From Neotamlana sedimentorum (GTDB lineage Bacteria > Bacteroidota > Bacteroidia > Flavobacteriales > Flavobacteriaceae), in assembly GCF_000943565.1 (NCBI RefSeq), contig NZ_JTDW01000002.1:372001-436000 (forward strand): a stretch of 64,000 nt of DNA. The letters are read 5' to 3'. Under the pieces are notes generated by a model. It did no database searches. It was not told the origin of the DNA and worked only from the letters and a program-made list of their open reading frames with translations. The translations under genes were made by a program, and so were the position numbers. Positions within the stretch are counted from its first letter, which is position 1. Each line of letters starts with the position of its first letter. Below, piece by piece: positions 36,839 through 45,260 of this stretch.

Positions 36839-37294
36839 TTACTTTTTAATTGCGGTTTCGTAAATGGAAATCCATTTTTCAACAGTCAGTTTTTGACAAA
36901 GTTCTGCAATAAGCTCAAACGGAATTTGATCTACTTTTTTAAACCGGATACAGCTTTTTTCCATATCGAGTTTTAATTTAGAGTGCTTGGGGTATTCGGC
37001 AACAAACCAATCGTAAATTTCGGCAACAGCATAAATACCCATATGATATAAATTTACAGAGTTTTTCTGTGAAGCAAAACTCATAAAAGGCAAAGGTTCT
37101 TCAGGTTTACAATGGTAACCATCGGGATAAATGCTGTGTGGCACAAAATACCCAATCATGCTGTATTGCATGCCTTCTTTAAAACCATCCGGAAGGTTTT
37201 TATTTATAACCTCTCGCAATTTATTTAAGGCTTCGTGCCTATTTTCTGGTGTTTGTTTTATATAGTCTTCTGGCGAGTTGGCTTTATATTGCAT
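36839..37294 (-). CDS. DUF1801 domain-containing protein
   Basis: A 151-aa cytoplasmic protein of the DUF1801 (YdhG/YobT) fold. It opens with QYKANSPEDYIKQTPENRHEALNKLREVI, and the family marker FASQKNSVNLYHMGIY is followed by a C-terminal CIRFKKVDQIPFELIAEL. The biochemical role of the family is unknown. The sequence is intact and of normal length. It lies next to VOC genes, a common mix of small metabolite-related proteins in this phylum. Confidence 0.85.
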   Translation of the reverse strand: MQYKANSPEDYIKQTPENRHEALNKLREVINKNLPDGFKEGMQYSMIGYFVPHSIYPDGYHCKPEEPLPFMSFASQKNSVNLYHMGIYAVAEIYDWFVAEYPKHSKLKLDMEKSCIRFKKVDQIPFELIAELCQKLTVEKWISIYETAIKK

Positions 37295-37318
37295 GGTGTT
37301 AGCTTTAGAAACCTAAAG

Positions 37319-38275
37319 TTAACAAAATTTCGCTTTAATTTTATCTACAATAGTTTGGGCTAGTTTTTCTTTGCTTTCTACAGTCCAACCAGCAACATGC
37401 GGTGTTAATAACACATTTTTAGCATCGATTAAATACTGAAACGCTTCTGGCATTTCCACGGCGCCCGATGTGTCGTCTTGTTTAAAAAGGTTCTCGAACG
37501 ATGCTTTTTCGTATTCTAAAACATCTAAACCTGCGCCTAATATTTTACCAGATTTTAAAGCGGCAACTAAATCTTTTGTTACCACACTTTTACCTCGCGC
37601 CGTGTTTATTAACCAAAACGGTTTTATAAAGCCGTTTATAAAATCGGCATTAATCATGTTTAAAGTAAGTGGTGTTTGTGGCGTGTGTAAACTTACCACG
37701 TCTACTTTTTCTTGAAATTCCTTAAGCGATACTTGTTTGGCATTTTCGTTACCAACACCTTCTTTAATATCGTAACACAACACCTCGACATCGAAACCGC
37801 GTAGTTTTTTAGAAAAGGCATTTCCCATATTGCCATAACCAATTAGTCCAACGGTTCTGCCATCGAGTTCTATACCTCGGTTGGCTTCGCGAAGCCATTT
37901 GCCACTTCTAACTTCTGCATCGGCCTGGTTTAGTTTATTAAAAAGCGATAACAGCATGCCTAAGCTATGTTCGCCAACGGCGTTACGGTTGCCTTCTGGA
38001 GCAGATATTAAATGAATGCCTTTGGTTTCGGCATAATCGCAGTCTATGTTTTCTAAACCGGCACCAACACGACCAATAAATTTTAAATTAGTGGCGGCAT
38101 CGAGAAATTGTTTATCGATAGTGAAACGACTACGGATAACAATACCATCGTAGTTTGAAATTTTTGCTTCAATAACTTCTTTTGAAGCTGTAAAATCGGT
38201 GTGGTTTGTAAATCCTAAATCGTTTAACTGATTTATTAATAACTCGTGGTTAGAATCTAGGTGAAGTATTTTCAT
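37319..38275 (-). CDS. 2-hydroxyacid dehydrogenase (D-3-phosphoglycerate dehydrogenase-like)
   Basis: A 318-aa NAD-dependent D-isomer 2-hydroxyacid dehydrogenase. The Rossmann nucleotide motif is GLIGYGNMGNAFSKKL (about residues 142-157). Substrate and catalytic residues are in RVGAGLENID, NTARGKSVV (Arg), LGAGLDVLE (Glu) and LLTPHVAGWT (His). It lacks the ACT regulatory domain of the long SerA type. The best match is the short flavobacterial phosphoglycerate-dehydrogenase-like group; an alternative is another 2-keto acid reductase, so I give no symbol. It has its own upstream region (38276-38531) divergent from the ATPase gene. Confidence 0.87.
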   Translation of the reverse strand: MKILHLDSNHELLINQLNDLGFTNHTDFTASKEVIEAKISNYDGIVIRSRFTIDKQFLDAATNLKFIGRVGAGLENIDCDYAETKGIHLISAPEGNRNAVGEHSLGMLLSLFNKLNQADAEVRSGKWLREANRGIELDGRTVGLIGYGNMGNAFSKKLRGFDVEVLCYDIKEGVGNENAKQVSLKEFQEKVDVVSLHTPQTPLTLNMINADFINGFIKPFWLINTARGKSVVTKDLVAALKSGKILGAGLDVLEYEKASFENLFKQDDTSGAVEMPEAFQYLIDAKNVLLTPHVAGWTVESKEKLAQTIVDKIKAKFC

Positions 38276-38447
38276 GTAAAAAAGCTAATCTAAATCTTCT
38301 TATTGGGAAGATGTTTTCATATTTACCCAAAAGTAATTTGTTTATTGAGTTGATGCAAGCTAATGTTGGGTAAATTGTATTGTTAATAGTGTGTTATGGA
38401 TAAACACTATTTATTTTATAGCAAAATATCATTAAAACATGCTTTAC

Positions 38448-38491
38448 TTTGTAACAAAAAATATAAAAATAACCCTTTATTTTGTTACAAA
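38448..38491. promoter_or_regulatory. Inverted repeat, candidate operator before the ATPase gene
   Basis: TTTGTAACAAAA (38448-38459) and its exact reverse complement TTTTGTTACAAA (38480-38491) are separated by 20 bp. The right arm ends 4 bp before a TATATTTG promoter element. The arms are spaced about two helical turns from centre to centre (32 bp is three turns), which suits a dimeric or looped repressor. I see no regulator gene beside it. Confidence 0.5.
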
Positions 38492-38495
38492 AAAG

Positions 38496-38503
38496 TATAT
38501 TTG
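38496..38503 (+). promoter_or_regulatory. -7 promoter element of the DUF4143 ATPase gene
   Basis: TATATTTG fits TAnnTTTG and lies 28 bp before the TTG start at 38532. The preceding TTTTG inside the operator arm is too close to serve as a standard -33 box. Confidence 0.6.
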
Positions 38504-38531
38504 TGTCTAAATTACTAAAACAAGTGTAAGA

Positions 38532-39887
38532 TTGAATTTTAAGAGACATATAAGTATACACTTAGAAGATTGGAAGGTTTCCAGCAATAGAAAACCCTTA
38601 GTGTTAAGAGGTGCAAGACAGGTTGGTAAAACCACTTTAATAAAAGAATTTTCTAAGGGATATAAGCATAGCATTTTATTAAATCTTGAAAAATTTAAGG
38701 ATGTTAGGTTTTTTGAAGACTATGAGGATATACACACAATTAAGGAGGCTTTGTTTTTTGAACATAATATTTCGAGTAGTGAAATTAATAATACCTTAGT
38801 ATTTATTGACGAAATCCAGGAGTCTCCAAAAGCAATTCAATTATTGCGTTATTTTTATGAAGAATTACCCGATTTGCATGTCATTGCAGCAGGTTCGTTG
38901 CTAGAGTTTGCAATACAACAGGTAAAAAGCTTTCCAGTAGGAAGGATAGAATACTTATATCTATACCCATTAAATTTTTCGGAGTTTTTATTAGCTCTAA
39001 ATAAACAACAGGCTTTCGATGAGTTGAATCAAATTCCTGTAAAAGAATTTGCGCATAAAACCCTTATAAATTTGTTTAACACTTATGTAATTATAGGCGG
39101 TATGCCCGAAATAGTACAAACGTATATTGTAAATAATAGCATTTCTGATTTACCAAAAGTGTATGAAAGTATATGGACAAGCTATAAAAATGATGTTGAA
39201 AAATACACTTCGAATAATACAGAACGTAGCGTAATTAAACACATTATGGATGTTACGCATTTATATGTTGACCAACGTATAAAATTTCAAAACTTTGGAA
39301 ATTCTAATTATCGTTCACGTGAGGTAAGTGAAGCGTTTAAGAATTTAGATGCGGCAAAAGTTATTCAGTTAATTTACCCTACAACAAATCTGGAAGTGCC
39401 AATTATGCCAGATATTAAAAAATCGCCTCGATTACAGTTTTTAGATACAGGACTTATCAATCACGATCTAAAAATTCAAGCTGATTTATTAGCGCTTAAC
39501 GATCTAAGTAAGGCTTATAAGGGAGCAATTATTCCACATATAATTACTCAAGAAATATTGTCGTTAAACACTATTAGTACATCGAAACCTAATTTCTGGG
39601 TTCGAGAAAAGGCACAAGCATCATCTGAAGTTGATTTAGCAATTCAATATAAAGACAAAATTATTCCTGTCGAAATAAAATCTGGAGCAACGGGTGCTTT
39701 AAAATCGTTACATGAATTTATAGAGCGAACAAATCATAATTATGCTATTCGCATGTATGCTGGAGCGTTTAAAATAGAAACGCATGAAACACCAAAACAA
39801 AAGAAACCATATAAGCTTATGAATCTTCCTTATTATTTAGGGACAAAACTACCAGAATATATTGCTTACTTTACAAAGCACTATTAA
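38532..39887 (+). CDS. AAA ATPase with DUF4143 (archaeal-type ATPase family)
   Basis: A 451-aa cytoplasmic protein starting at TTG (no ATG fits before the P-loop). Walker A GARQVGKTTL lies near residues 27-36, Walker B NTLVFIDEIQESP near 96-108 and a sensor-like IAAGSLLEFAI near 120. The C-terminal DUF4143 part, from about residue 200, ends with a PD-(D/E)xK-like nuclease motif: EVDLAIQYKDKIIPVEIKSG (Asp, then Glu-x-Lys) near residue 378. The family is widespread and highly mobile between genomes; it is suspected to act in toxin-antitoxin-like or defence roles, but no function is proven. A 12-bp inverted repeat overlaps its promoter. It is monocistronic and appears intact. Confidence 0.88.
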   Translation: MNFKRHISIHLEDWKVSSNRKPLVLRGARQVGKTTLIKEFSKGYKHSILLNLEKFKDVRFFEDYEDIHTIKEALFFEHNISSSEINNTLVFIDEIQESPKAIQLLRYFYEELPDLHVIAAGSLLEFAIQQVKSFPVGRIEYLYLYPLNFSEFLLALNKQQAFDELNQIPVKEFAHKTLINLFNTYVIIGGMPEIVQTYIVNNSISDLPKVYESIWTSYKNDVEKYTSNNTERSVIKHIMDVTHLYVDQRIKFQNFGNSNYRSREVSEAFKNLDAAKVIQLIYPTTNLEVPIMPDIKKSPRLQFLDTGLINHDLKIQADLLALNDLSKAYKGAIIPHIITQEILSLNTISTSKPNFWVREKAQASSEVDLAIQYKDKIIPVEIKSGATGALKSLHEFIERTNHNYAIRMYAGAFKIETHETPKQKKPYKLMNLPYYLGTKLPEYIAYFTKHY

Positions 39888-39940
39888 AAAATAGCACAAC
39901 CGAAAATTTATAAAAAGAATACGACTTTAAACAAACTCAC

Positions 39941-40033
39941 CTGCGTTAGGGGTTGCAGCGGCATCCTTTTTTAGAGGCACGAGAAAAAAGATATAGCGCA
40001 AAGCCCGACCCCGAAGTTTCGGGGGTAACGCCC
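39941..40033 (+). ncRNA. Structured intergenic repeat, copy A (flavobacterial repeat RNA candidate)
   Basis: About 93 bp bounded by GCGTTA and TAACGC, which are mutually complementary. Order of blocks: CTGCGTTAGGGGTTG, GGCATC, a CTTTTTT/AAAAAAG stem, GATATAGCG, AAGCCCGACC, a CCCCGAA-GT-TTCGGGG hairpin (40009-40024), then GGTAACGCCC. Copies B (56955-57044, opposite strand) and C (46974-47119) keep these blocks. It may belong to a described flavobacterial RNA motif such as flavo-1; I cannot check. Confidence 0.65.
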
Positions 40034-40093
40034 AAAATATTTTTTTGAAATGCTGAAACTAGTTAAGCATGATAAATAAATTCCAATAAAAAT

Positions 40094-41470
40094 TTAGATT
40101 CCTAGTATGAGTTTGGCTATTGAAAAGTAAATTAAAATGCCAAAAATATCGTTACTGGTGGTTATAAATGGCCCTGTAGCAATGGCTGGATCGATACCGC
40201 GTTTGTCGAGAAATAAGGGTACAAATGTACCTATTAAACCTGCTACAATTATTACCACAACTAATGAGGTTGACACGGCTAATGCGGTGTTGGCTTCGCC
40301 TTGTGCTATCCAAACGAATACGAATAAAAATAGGGCGAGAATTAGTCCGTTTAGGGCTGCGAGTAGCATTTCTTTTAACAGACGACTGTTTATGCTACCT
40401 TTTACATCGTCGTTTGCCAGACCTTGAACAATTATGGCGCTAGATTGTACGCCTACGTTTCCGGCCATCGCAGCAATTAACGGTGTAAAGAAAAATAACA
40501 CGGTGTATTTGCTAAAGGCTTCGTGGAACCCTTCCATGATTAAAAAAGCGCCCACACCACCAACTAAACCAAGGAATAACCATGGTAAACGGGCTTTGGT
40601 GAGTTGTATGATACTATCATCGGCTTCGACATCGCTGGTTATACCTGCGGCCATTTGGTAATCTTTGTCGGCTTCTTCTTTTAAAACATCAACAATATCG
40701 TCAATGGTTATGCGGCCTAAAAGTACTTTGTTGTCGTCGCTTTCAATTACCGGAATGGCTTCTAAATCGTACTTTGCCATAATTCTGGCTACTTCTTCGG
40801 CGTCTTCGTTTACGTTTACATAATCGACATTAGATATATAAATATCGGCAATTTTTTGTTCGCTTTTAGCTACTATTAAATCTTTTAAAGAGAGACGACC
40901 AATTAAACGGTCTTTTTTATCGACTACGTAAATGGAATGTACACGTTTAACATCTTTAGCTTGCCCGCGAATTCGGCGTAAACAACCGGCTACAGTCCAG
41001 GTTTCGTAAACTTTTACAAGCTCTTTTGCCATGAGTCCTCCGGCAACATCGTCGTCGTAGGTTAATAGCTCGGTAATTTCGGCTTTGTGTGCCTCGTCTT
41101 CTATTTGGTCTATTACAGCTTGTTGGCGTTCTTCGGGTAATTCGGCAATAATATCGGCAGCATCATCGGTGTCGAGCTCTTCAACTTCTTCGGCAATTTC
41201 TTTTGCTGATAGGTTTTTTAATACTTTTTCTCGATTGTCTTCATCGAGTTCCATTAAAATATCGGCGGTGGTTTCAGAATCTAGAAGTTTTATAACGTAC
41301 ATGGCTTGTTCTAGATTTAATTCGTCTAGAATTTCGGCAATGTCGGCGTAATGAAACTCGTCCATAACACTTTTAAGTTCCTTATCGTTTTGGGTTTCGA
41401 TAAGTAACTCCACTTGCTCTAAAAGCGTATCTGTTAATTGAAATTGGCTATTTTCTTTTTCTTCTGACAT
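40094..41470 (-). CDS. mgtE: Magnesium transporter MgtE
   Basis: A 458-aa inner-membrane Mg2+ channel. Domain order: cytosolic superhelical N domain (about 10-135, with the aspartate-rich LDTDDAADIIAELPEERQQ), a CBS pair (about 140-265, including LLGRITIDDIVDVLKEEADKD), a connecting helix, then five hydrophobic segments (about 290-455). The pore-lining signature is PLIAAMAGNVGVQSSAIIVQGL, and GIDPAIATGPFITTSNDIFG is characteristic. When cytosolic Mg2+ is high the CBS/N domains lock the pore shut. The gene lies 79 bp downstream of rsmA on the same strand. A Mg2+ leader RNA is not evident in that gap. Confidence 0.95.
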   Translation of the reverse strand: MSEEKENSQFQLTDTLLEQVELLIETQNDKELKSVMDEFHYADIAEILDELNLEQAMYVIKLLDSETTADILMELDEDNREKVLKNLSAKEIAEEVEELDTDDAADIIAELPEERQQAVIDQIEDEAHKAEITELLTYDDDVAGGLMAKELVKVYETWTVAGCLRRIRGQAKDVKRVHSIYVVDKKDRLIGRLSLKDLIVAKSEQKIADIYISNVDYVNVNEDAEEVARIMAKYDLEAIPVIESDDNKVLLGRITIDDIVDVLKEEADKDYQMAAGITSDVEADDSIIQLTKARLPWLFLGLVGGVGAFLIMEGFHEAFSKYTVLFFFTPLIAAMAGNVGVQSSAIIVQGLANDDVKGSINSRLLKEMLLAALNGLILALFLFVFVWIAQGEANTALAVSTSLVVVIIVAGLIGTFVPLFLDKRGIDPAIATGPFITTSNDIFGILIYFSIAKLILGI

Positions 41471-41549
41471 GAGATTTCACCGTGTTTTGAAATTTCCTGA
41501 TGCATAATTTTTGAAACCTATGCATCGTTTGAAATTCTATGAAACTTTT

Positions 41550-42347
41550 TTAATTCTGGTCGTTATCAATAAGTTGCGTAAGTTCTAAAAACTGTTCTAC
41601 GCTTAATTGTTCTGGCCGCTGCCCAAAGATAGTATTTGCTTTTAAATTATCGGACAGATTGAATGTTTTTAAACTATTACGAAGTGTTTTTCGGCGTTGC
41701 TGAAATGCGGTTTTTACCACCCTAAAAAACAATTTTTCGTCGCATGGTAATTGGTAGTTTTCTTTGCGCTTTAAAATAAGCACGCCAGAATCGACCTTTG
41801 GTGGCGGGTTAAATACGTTTGGTGGCACAGTAAACAAGTATTCGGCATCGTAAAAAGCTTGTGTTAAAACCGATAAAATACCGTAAACTTTACTGCCTTC
41901 TTTTGAGCAAATACGTTGTGCCACTTCTTTTTGAAACATTCCAGAGAATTCTGGAATTTGATCGCGCATTTCTAAGGTTTTAAATACAATTTGGCTAGAT
42001 ATGTTATACGGAAAGTTTCCTATTATGGCCAAAGGTTCGTTATTAAAAACCTCGTTTAAATTGTACTTTAAAAAGTCTTTTTCTATTATTCGTGGTGCTA
42101 AATTTAGGTAGTTGTTTTGTAGGTAATCTACAGATTCGCTATCTATTTCTATAACGTAAGTGTTACAGGGTTTTTTAAGTAAGTATTTGGTAAGTACACC
42201 CATTCCTGGGCCTATTTCTAACACATTTTTATAGCCTTGTAGCGAAAGTGTATTGGCTATTTTTTCGGCGACCGTTTCATCGTTTAAAAAATGTTGTCCT
42301 AAATGTTTTTTTGCTTTTACCTGATGATTGTTGGAGTTTTTTACCAC
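41550..42347 (-). CDS. rsmA: 16S rRNA (adenine1518/1519-N6) dimethyltransferase
   Basis: KsgA-family rRNA adenine dimethyltransferase that methylates A1518 and A1519 of 16S rRNA late in 30S assembly. Motifs: [14 protein letters not shown]-binding [14 protein letters not shown], catalytic GNFPYNISS (NFPY in place of the usual NLPY) and [14 protein letters not shown]. The open frame reaches a TTG at 42371, but that triplet lies inside the TATCTTTG promoter element. I therefore place the start at the GTG ending at 42347 ([17 protein letters not shown]), giving 265 aa. A terminator separates it from hemB upstream, so it has its own promoter. Confidence 0.93.
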   Translation of the reverse strand: MVKNSNNHQVKAKKHLGQHFLNDETVAEKIANTLSLQGYKNVLEIGPGMGVLTKYLLKKPCNTYVIEIDSESVDYLQNNYLNLAPRIIEKDFLKYNLNEVFNNEPLAIIGNFPYNISSQIVFKTLEMRDQIPEFSGMFQKEVAQRICSKEGSKVYGILSVLTQAFYDAEYLFTVPPNVFNPPPKVDSGVLILKRKENYQLPCDEKLFFRVVKTAFQQRRKTLRNSLKTFNLSDNLKANTIFGQRPEQLSVEQFLELTQLIDNDQN

Positions 42348-42368
42348 GAATAGATGCCTTTTAGGAAA

Positions 42369-42376
42369 CAAAGATA
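42369..42376 (-). promoter_or_regulatory. -7 promoter element of rsmA
   Basis: TATCTTTG on the minus strand, 21 bp upstream of the GTG start at 42347. Its location decides the rsmA start, because the alternative TTG start codon is part of this element. Confidence 0.65.
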
Positions 42377-42377
42377 C

Positions 42378-42413
42378 AAAACCCTTCAGGATTGCTTTTT
42401 ACTAAAGGGTTTT
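42378..42413 (-). terminator. Terminator between hemB and rsmA
   Basis: On the minus strand AAACCCTT pairs with AAGGGTTT around an 18-nt loop and is followed by TTG. It starts a few bases after the hemB stop at 42421 and ends just before the rsmA promoter. Confidence 0.6.
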
Positions 42414-42420
42414 TAAATTT

Positions 42421-43410
42421 TTAATACAACAGTTTTACAACATCCTTAGCAAAATAACTTGTTATAATATCGGCTCCAGCACGTTTAAACGCCATTGTAG
42501 TTTCTAACATAATTTGGTCGTGGTTTAACCAACCTTTTTCGGCCGCAGCTTTAATCATAGCATATTCGCCAGAAACTTGGTATACAGCAACAGGAACATC
42601 GACTTCGTTTTTAATATCTCGAAGAATATCTAAATATGAAATACCAGGTTTTACCATTACAATATCGGCGCCTTCTTCAATATCAATTAAAGTTTCACGA
42701 ATCGCTTCTATTCTGTTACCAAAATCCATTTGGTAGGTTTTTTTATCTTTTGGTACATCAACTAAATCAACAGGAGCAGAATCTAGAGCATCACGAAACG
42801 GACCGTAAAAAGATGATGCATATTTAGCGGTGTAAGCCATAATGCCTGTGTTTATAAAGCCTTCTTGCTCTAATAACTCGCGAATTTTTAAAGTTCGCCC
42901 ATCGTTCATATCGCTTGGTGCCACAAAATCGGCTCCAGCTTGAGCGTGGGTTAAGGCCATTTTTGCTAAAACTTCTGCCGATTCGTCGTTAATTATCATG
43001 CCGTTTTGTACAATGCCATCGTGACCAACTGAAGAGTAAGGGTCTAGAGCAATATCGGTCATTACCAACATATCTGGACAGGCATTTTTTACGGCTTTAA
43101 CCGCGCGTTGCATTAAACCATTTGGGTTTAAGGCTTCGGTGCCTTTATTGTCTTTTAAATTGTCTGGAACTTTTGCAAAAAGTAATACGGCTTTTAGACC
43201 TAAACTCCATAATTCTTTAACTTCTTTTTCTAATAAATCTAAACTATAACGAAAGTAATTGGGCATTGATGCAATTTCGTCTTTTACACCTTTACCTTCA
43301 ACTACAAAAAGTGGTACTAAAAAATCGTTAGGCGTTATAACAGTTTCTCGAACTAAACTGCGAATAGCCTCGTTTGTTCTTAATCTTCTATTTCTTCGTA
43401 ATGGGTACAT
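42421..43410 (-). CDS. hemB: Porphobilinogen synthase (delta-aminolevulinate dehydratase)
   Basis: Condenses two 5-aminolevulinate molecules to porphobilinogen, the second common step of tetrapyrrole synthesis. I use the ATG ending at 43410 (MYPLRRNRRLRTNEAIRSLVRET), giving 329 aa; the longer frame to 43458 adds a non-homologous tail. The two active-site lysines are in YTAKYASSFYGPFRDA and VMVKPGISYLD. The metal site reads ALDPYSSVGHDG instead of the Cys-rich version, so it is the Zn-independent, Mg-type enzyme. It belongs to the minus-strand haem cluster, downstream of the YchJ-like gene and hemF. Confidence 0.96.
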   Translation of the reverse strand: MYPLRRNRRLRTNEAIRSLVRETVITPNDFLVPLFVVEGKGVKDEIASMPNYFRYSLDLLEKEVKELWSLGLKAVLLFAKVPDNLKDNKGTEALNPNGLMQRAVKAVKNACPDMLVMTDIALDPYSSVGHDGIVQNGMIINDESAEVLAKMALTHAQAGADFVAPSDMNDGRTLKIRELLEQEGFINTGIMAYTAKYASSFYGPFRDALDSAPVDLVDVPKDKKTYQMDFGNRIEAIRETLIDIEEGADIVMVKPGISYLDILRDIKNEVDVPVAVYQVSGEYAMIKAAAEKGWLNHDQIMLETTMAFKRAGADIITSYFAKDVVKLLY

Positions 43411-43506
43411 AGTTTTATCTGTGAAGTTGTTTTTAAAGTTTTCTATTAATAAATACAAAGTTAATTATTAAAACTTAGTTTTATTTATCTGGATTATTTG
43501 GGTTTA

Positions 43507-43893
43507 TTATTTACTCAAACCTAAATAATACCATTTGTTATTTTCTTTTACAAAAGCCGATTTTTCGTGAATTACATCTACTTTTCCGTTTTCGTAAAAA
43601 TAAGCTTTAAAAGTTACGGTGCCTTCGGTGTCGTTTTCTGTTCCTTTTGTTGTTTCTAGAACATCTAGTTTAATCCATTCTACAGATTTTGCCCATTTTA
43701 CAATGGCTTTCTTCTCTTTAATTGGTCTGGTTGAGGCGTGATGACTCTGCATTAAATAATCGCCATTAGCAGTAACAAAAGCTGAATATCTAGAACGCAT
43801 AAGCTGTTCGGCAGTTTCTGCTTTCTCTATGTTTTTGTGTGCTTGTTCGCAGCAGTTGGCGTAAGTTTTTGGTTGTCCGCAGTAGCAATTCAT
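43507..43893 (-). CDS. YchJ/UPF0225-like SEC-C metal-binding protein
   Basis: A 128-aa protein beginning MNCYCGQPKTYANCCEQ, a Cys-rich metal-binding SEC-C-type head (C-x-C, then CC). The head is followed by the NTF2-like YchJ core (TAEQLMRSRYSAFVTANGDYLMQSHH) and VTFKAYFYENGKVDVIHEKSAFVKENNKWYYLG. The family has no proven function. Its place between hemF and hemB in the haem cluster is conserved-looking, but that may be chance. It ends about 97 bp before the hemB start and begins 10 bp after the hemF stop. Confidence 0.88.
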   Translation of the reverse strand: MNCYCGQPKTYANCCEQAHKNIEKAETAEQLMRSRYSAFVTANGDYLMQSHHASTRPIKEKKAIVKWAKSVEWIKLDVLETTKGTENDTEGTVTFKAYFYENGKVDVIHEKSAFVKENNKWYYLGLSK

Positions 43894-43902
43894 ATTTAAT
43901 AA

Positions 43903-44805
43903 TTAAACCCAGTTTACAGGATTTTGTAATACTTTAATTAATTTTTCTTCTTCGCTGCCTGCTTCTGGTTGATGATTGTAAACCCATTGTACATGAGGAG
44001 GTAAACTCATTAAAATACTTTCTATTCGTCCGTTTGTTTTTAGCCCAAAAAGGGTGCCTTTATCGTGCACTAAATTAAATTCTACATAACGACCACGACG
44101 AATTTCTTGCCAATTTCTATTGGCTTCGGTATATGGTAAATCTTTACGTTTTTCAACAATAGGCACGTAAGCCTCTAAGAAACTATTGCCTACTTCGGTC
44201 ACAAAATTATACCAATCTTGCATATTCATAATGTCGGTTGCTTTGCAATAATCGAAAAACAAGCCGCCAATACCACGACCTTCATTGCGGTGTGCGTTAT
44301 AAAAATATTCGTCGCAACGGGCTTTGTATTTTGGGTAAAACTCAGGATTATGTTGGTCGCAAGCGGTTTTACAAGTTTTATGAAAGTGTTTAGCGTCTTC
44401 TTCAAATAAATAATAAGGTGTTAAATCTTGGCCACCACCAAACCATTGGTCAACTATATTTCCTACTTTATCATACATTTCGAAGTAACGCCAATTTGCG
44501 TGTACAGTGGGCACCATGGGGTTTTTGGGGTGTAGTACTAAACTTAATCCGCAGGCAAAAAAATCGGCATCTTCAACGCCAAAATATTTCTGCATAGAGT
44601 CGGGAAGTTTACCATGAACACCAGAAATATTTACACCGCCTTTTTCAAAAACGTTGCCGTTTTCTATAACTCGTGTTCGACCACCGCCACCTTCAGGTCG
44701 TTTCCAAATATCTTCTTGAAATTTGGCTTTACCATCAATAGCTTCTAAACTAGAGGTTATGGTATTTTGTAAATCTTGTATATATTGGTAAAATTTGTTT
44801 TTCAT
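43903..44805 (-). CDS. hemF: Oxygen-dependent coproporphyrinogen III oxidase
   Basis: A 300-aa cytoplasmic enzyme, normal length, that converts coproporphyrinogen III to protoporphyrinogen IX with O2. Signatures: GGGGRTRVIENGNVFEKGGVN, HANWRYFEMYD, DQWFGGGQDLTPYYLFEED, FHKTCK, NEGRGIGGLFFDY and WQEIRRGRYVEFNLVHDKGTLFGL. It is the aerobic enzyme; no hemN is visible in the window. It is followed 10 bp later by the YchJ-like gene. The 5' side faces a gap of 226 bp with the RHH gene divergent. Confidence 0.96.
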   Translation of the reverse strand: MKNKFYQYIQDLQNTITSSLEAIDGKAKFQEDIWKRPEGGGGRTRVIENGNVFEKGGVNISGVHGKLPDSMQKYFGVEDADFFACGLSLVLHPKNPMVPTVHANWRYFEMYDKVGNIVDQWFGGGQDLTPYYLFEEDAKHFHKTCKTACDQHNPEFYPKYKARCDEYFYNAHRNEGRGIGGLFFDYCKATDIMNMQDWYNFVTEVGNSFLEAYVPIVEKRKDLPYTEANRNWQEIRRGRYVEFNLVHDKGTLFGLKTNGRIESILMSLPPHVQWVYNHQPEAGSEEEKLIKVLQNPVNWV

Positions 44806-44852
44806 TGAAATTTTGTTTTCTGCACAAAAGGATTTATTTAATTAATATCAAA

Positions 44853-44862
44853 TGTTGCCAGC
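44853..44862. repeat. TGTTGCCAGC, left arm of a short inverted repeat
   Basis: TGTTGCCAGC is the reverse complement of GCTGGCAACA at 45601-45610. The two enclose the RHH gene, the tRNA-Cys and their terminators. Too short to prove a mobile element; noted because it is GC-rich against its surroundings. Confidence 0.3.
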
Positions 44863-45055
44863 AATATAGCTGACATATTCTTAATAAACTGACTTACTAA
44901 AATCGCTTTATTTTTTTCCACTCTTTTTTTGGCTTGTTTGCGGATAAAACACTGATTGTTAAAAACTTGTTGATAAGGTTTTGGATTACTCAGTAATCTT
45001 TTTACTTATATTTTATAATTTTATAGTATAAATGAATGAAATAAATATAACAATT

Positions 45056-45214
45056 ATGACCAGAGCAATCACAGAAAAAAAGACAATCACTTTGCGTAGT
45101 GAAATAGTTGAAAGACTTGAGCGTATTGCGCAAGAAGAGAACCGTAACTTTTCCAACATGATGGAAACAGTAGCTATAAATTATCTAAAACAAAACGACA
45201 ACTATGCGTTATAA
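45056..45214 (+). CDS. Small ribbon-helix-helix (CopG/Arc-like) DNA-binding protein
   Basis: A 52-aa protein from the ATG at 45056 (MTRAITEKKTITLRSEIVERLERIAQEENRNFSNMMETVAINYLKQ). An upstream in-frame ATG at 45032 adds eight non-polar residues and is less likely. The pattern, a beta-strand KTITLR followed by two helices with FSNMMETVAINYL, fits the RHH fold of CopG/Arc repressors that bind DNA as dimers. No toxin gene is beside it: a terminator and a tRNA follow. It could regulate itself or an unlinked gene; the target is unknown. Confidence 0.75.
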   Translation: MTRAITEKKTITLRSEIVERLERIAQEENRNFSNMMETVAINYLKQNDNYAL

Positions 45215-45219
45215 AAAAG

Positions 45220-45251
45220 AACAAAGCCTTCCGTTTGGAGGGCTTTGTTTT
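45220..45251 (+). terminator. Terminator between the RHH gene and tRNA-Cys
   Basis: AACAAAGCCTTCC pairs with GGAGGGCTTTGTT (one G-U) around GTTT, followed by TTT. It ends the RHH transcript just before the tRNA at 45261. Confidence 0.85.
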
Positions 45252-45260
45252 ATGAATGTT

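Noticed and set aside
40137-41351. Plus-strand frames opposite mgtE
   Set aside because: Four frames of 72-96 aa on the strand opposite a certain gene arise from its codon bias; their Ser-rich sequences resemble no family.
41471-41549. M-box-like Mg2+ riboswitch before mgtE
   Set aside because: The gap between rsmA and mgtE is only 79 bp and shows no matching conserved blocks or stems.
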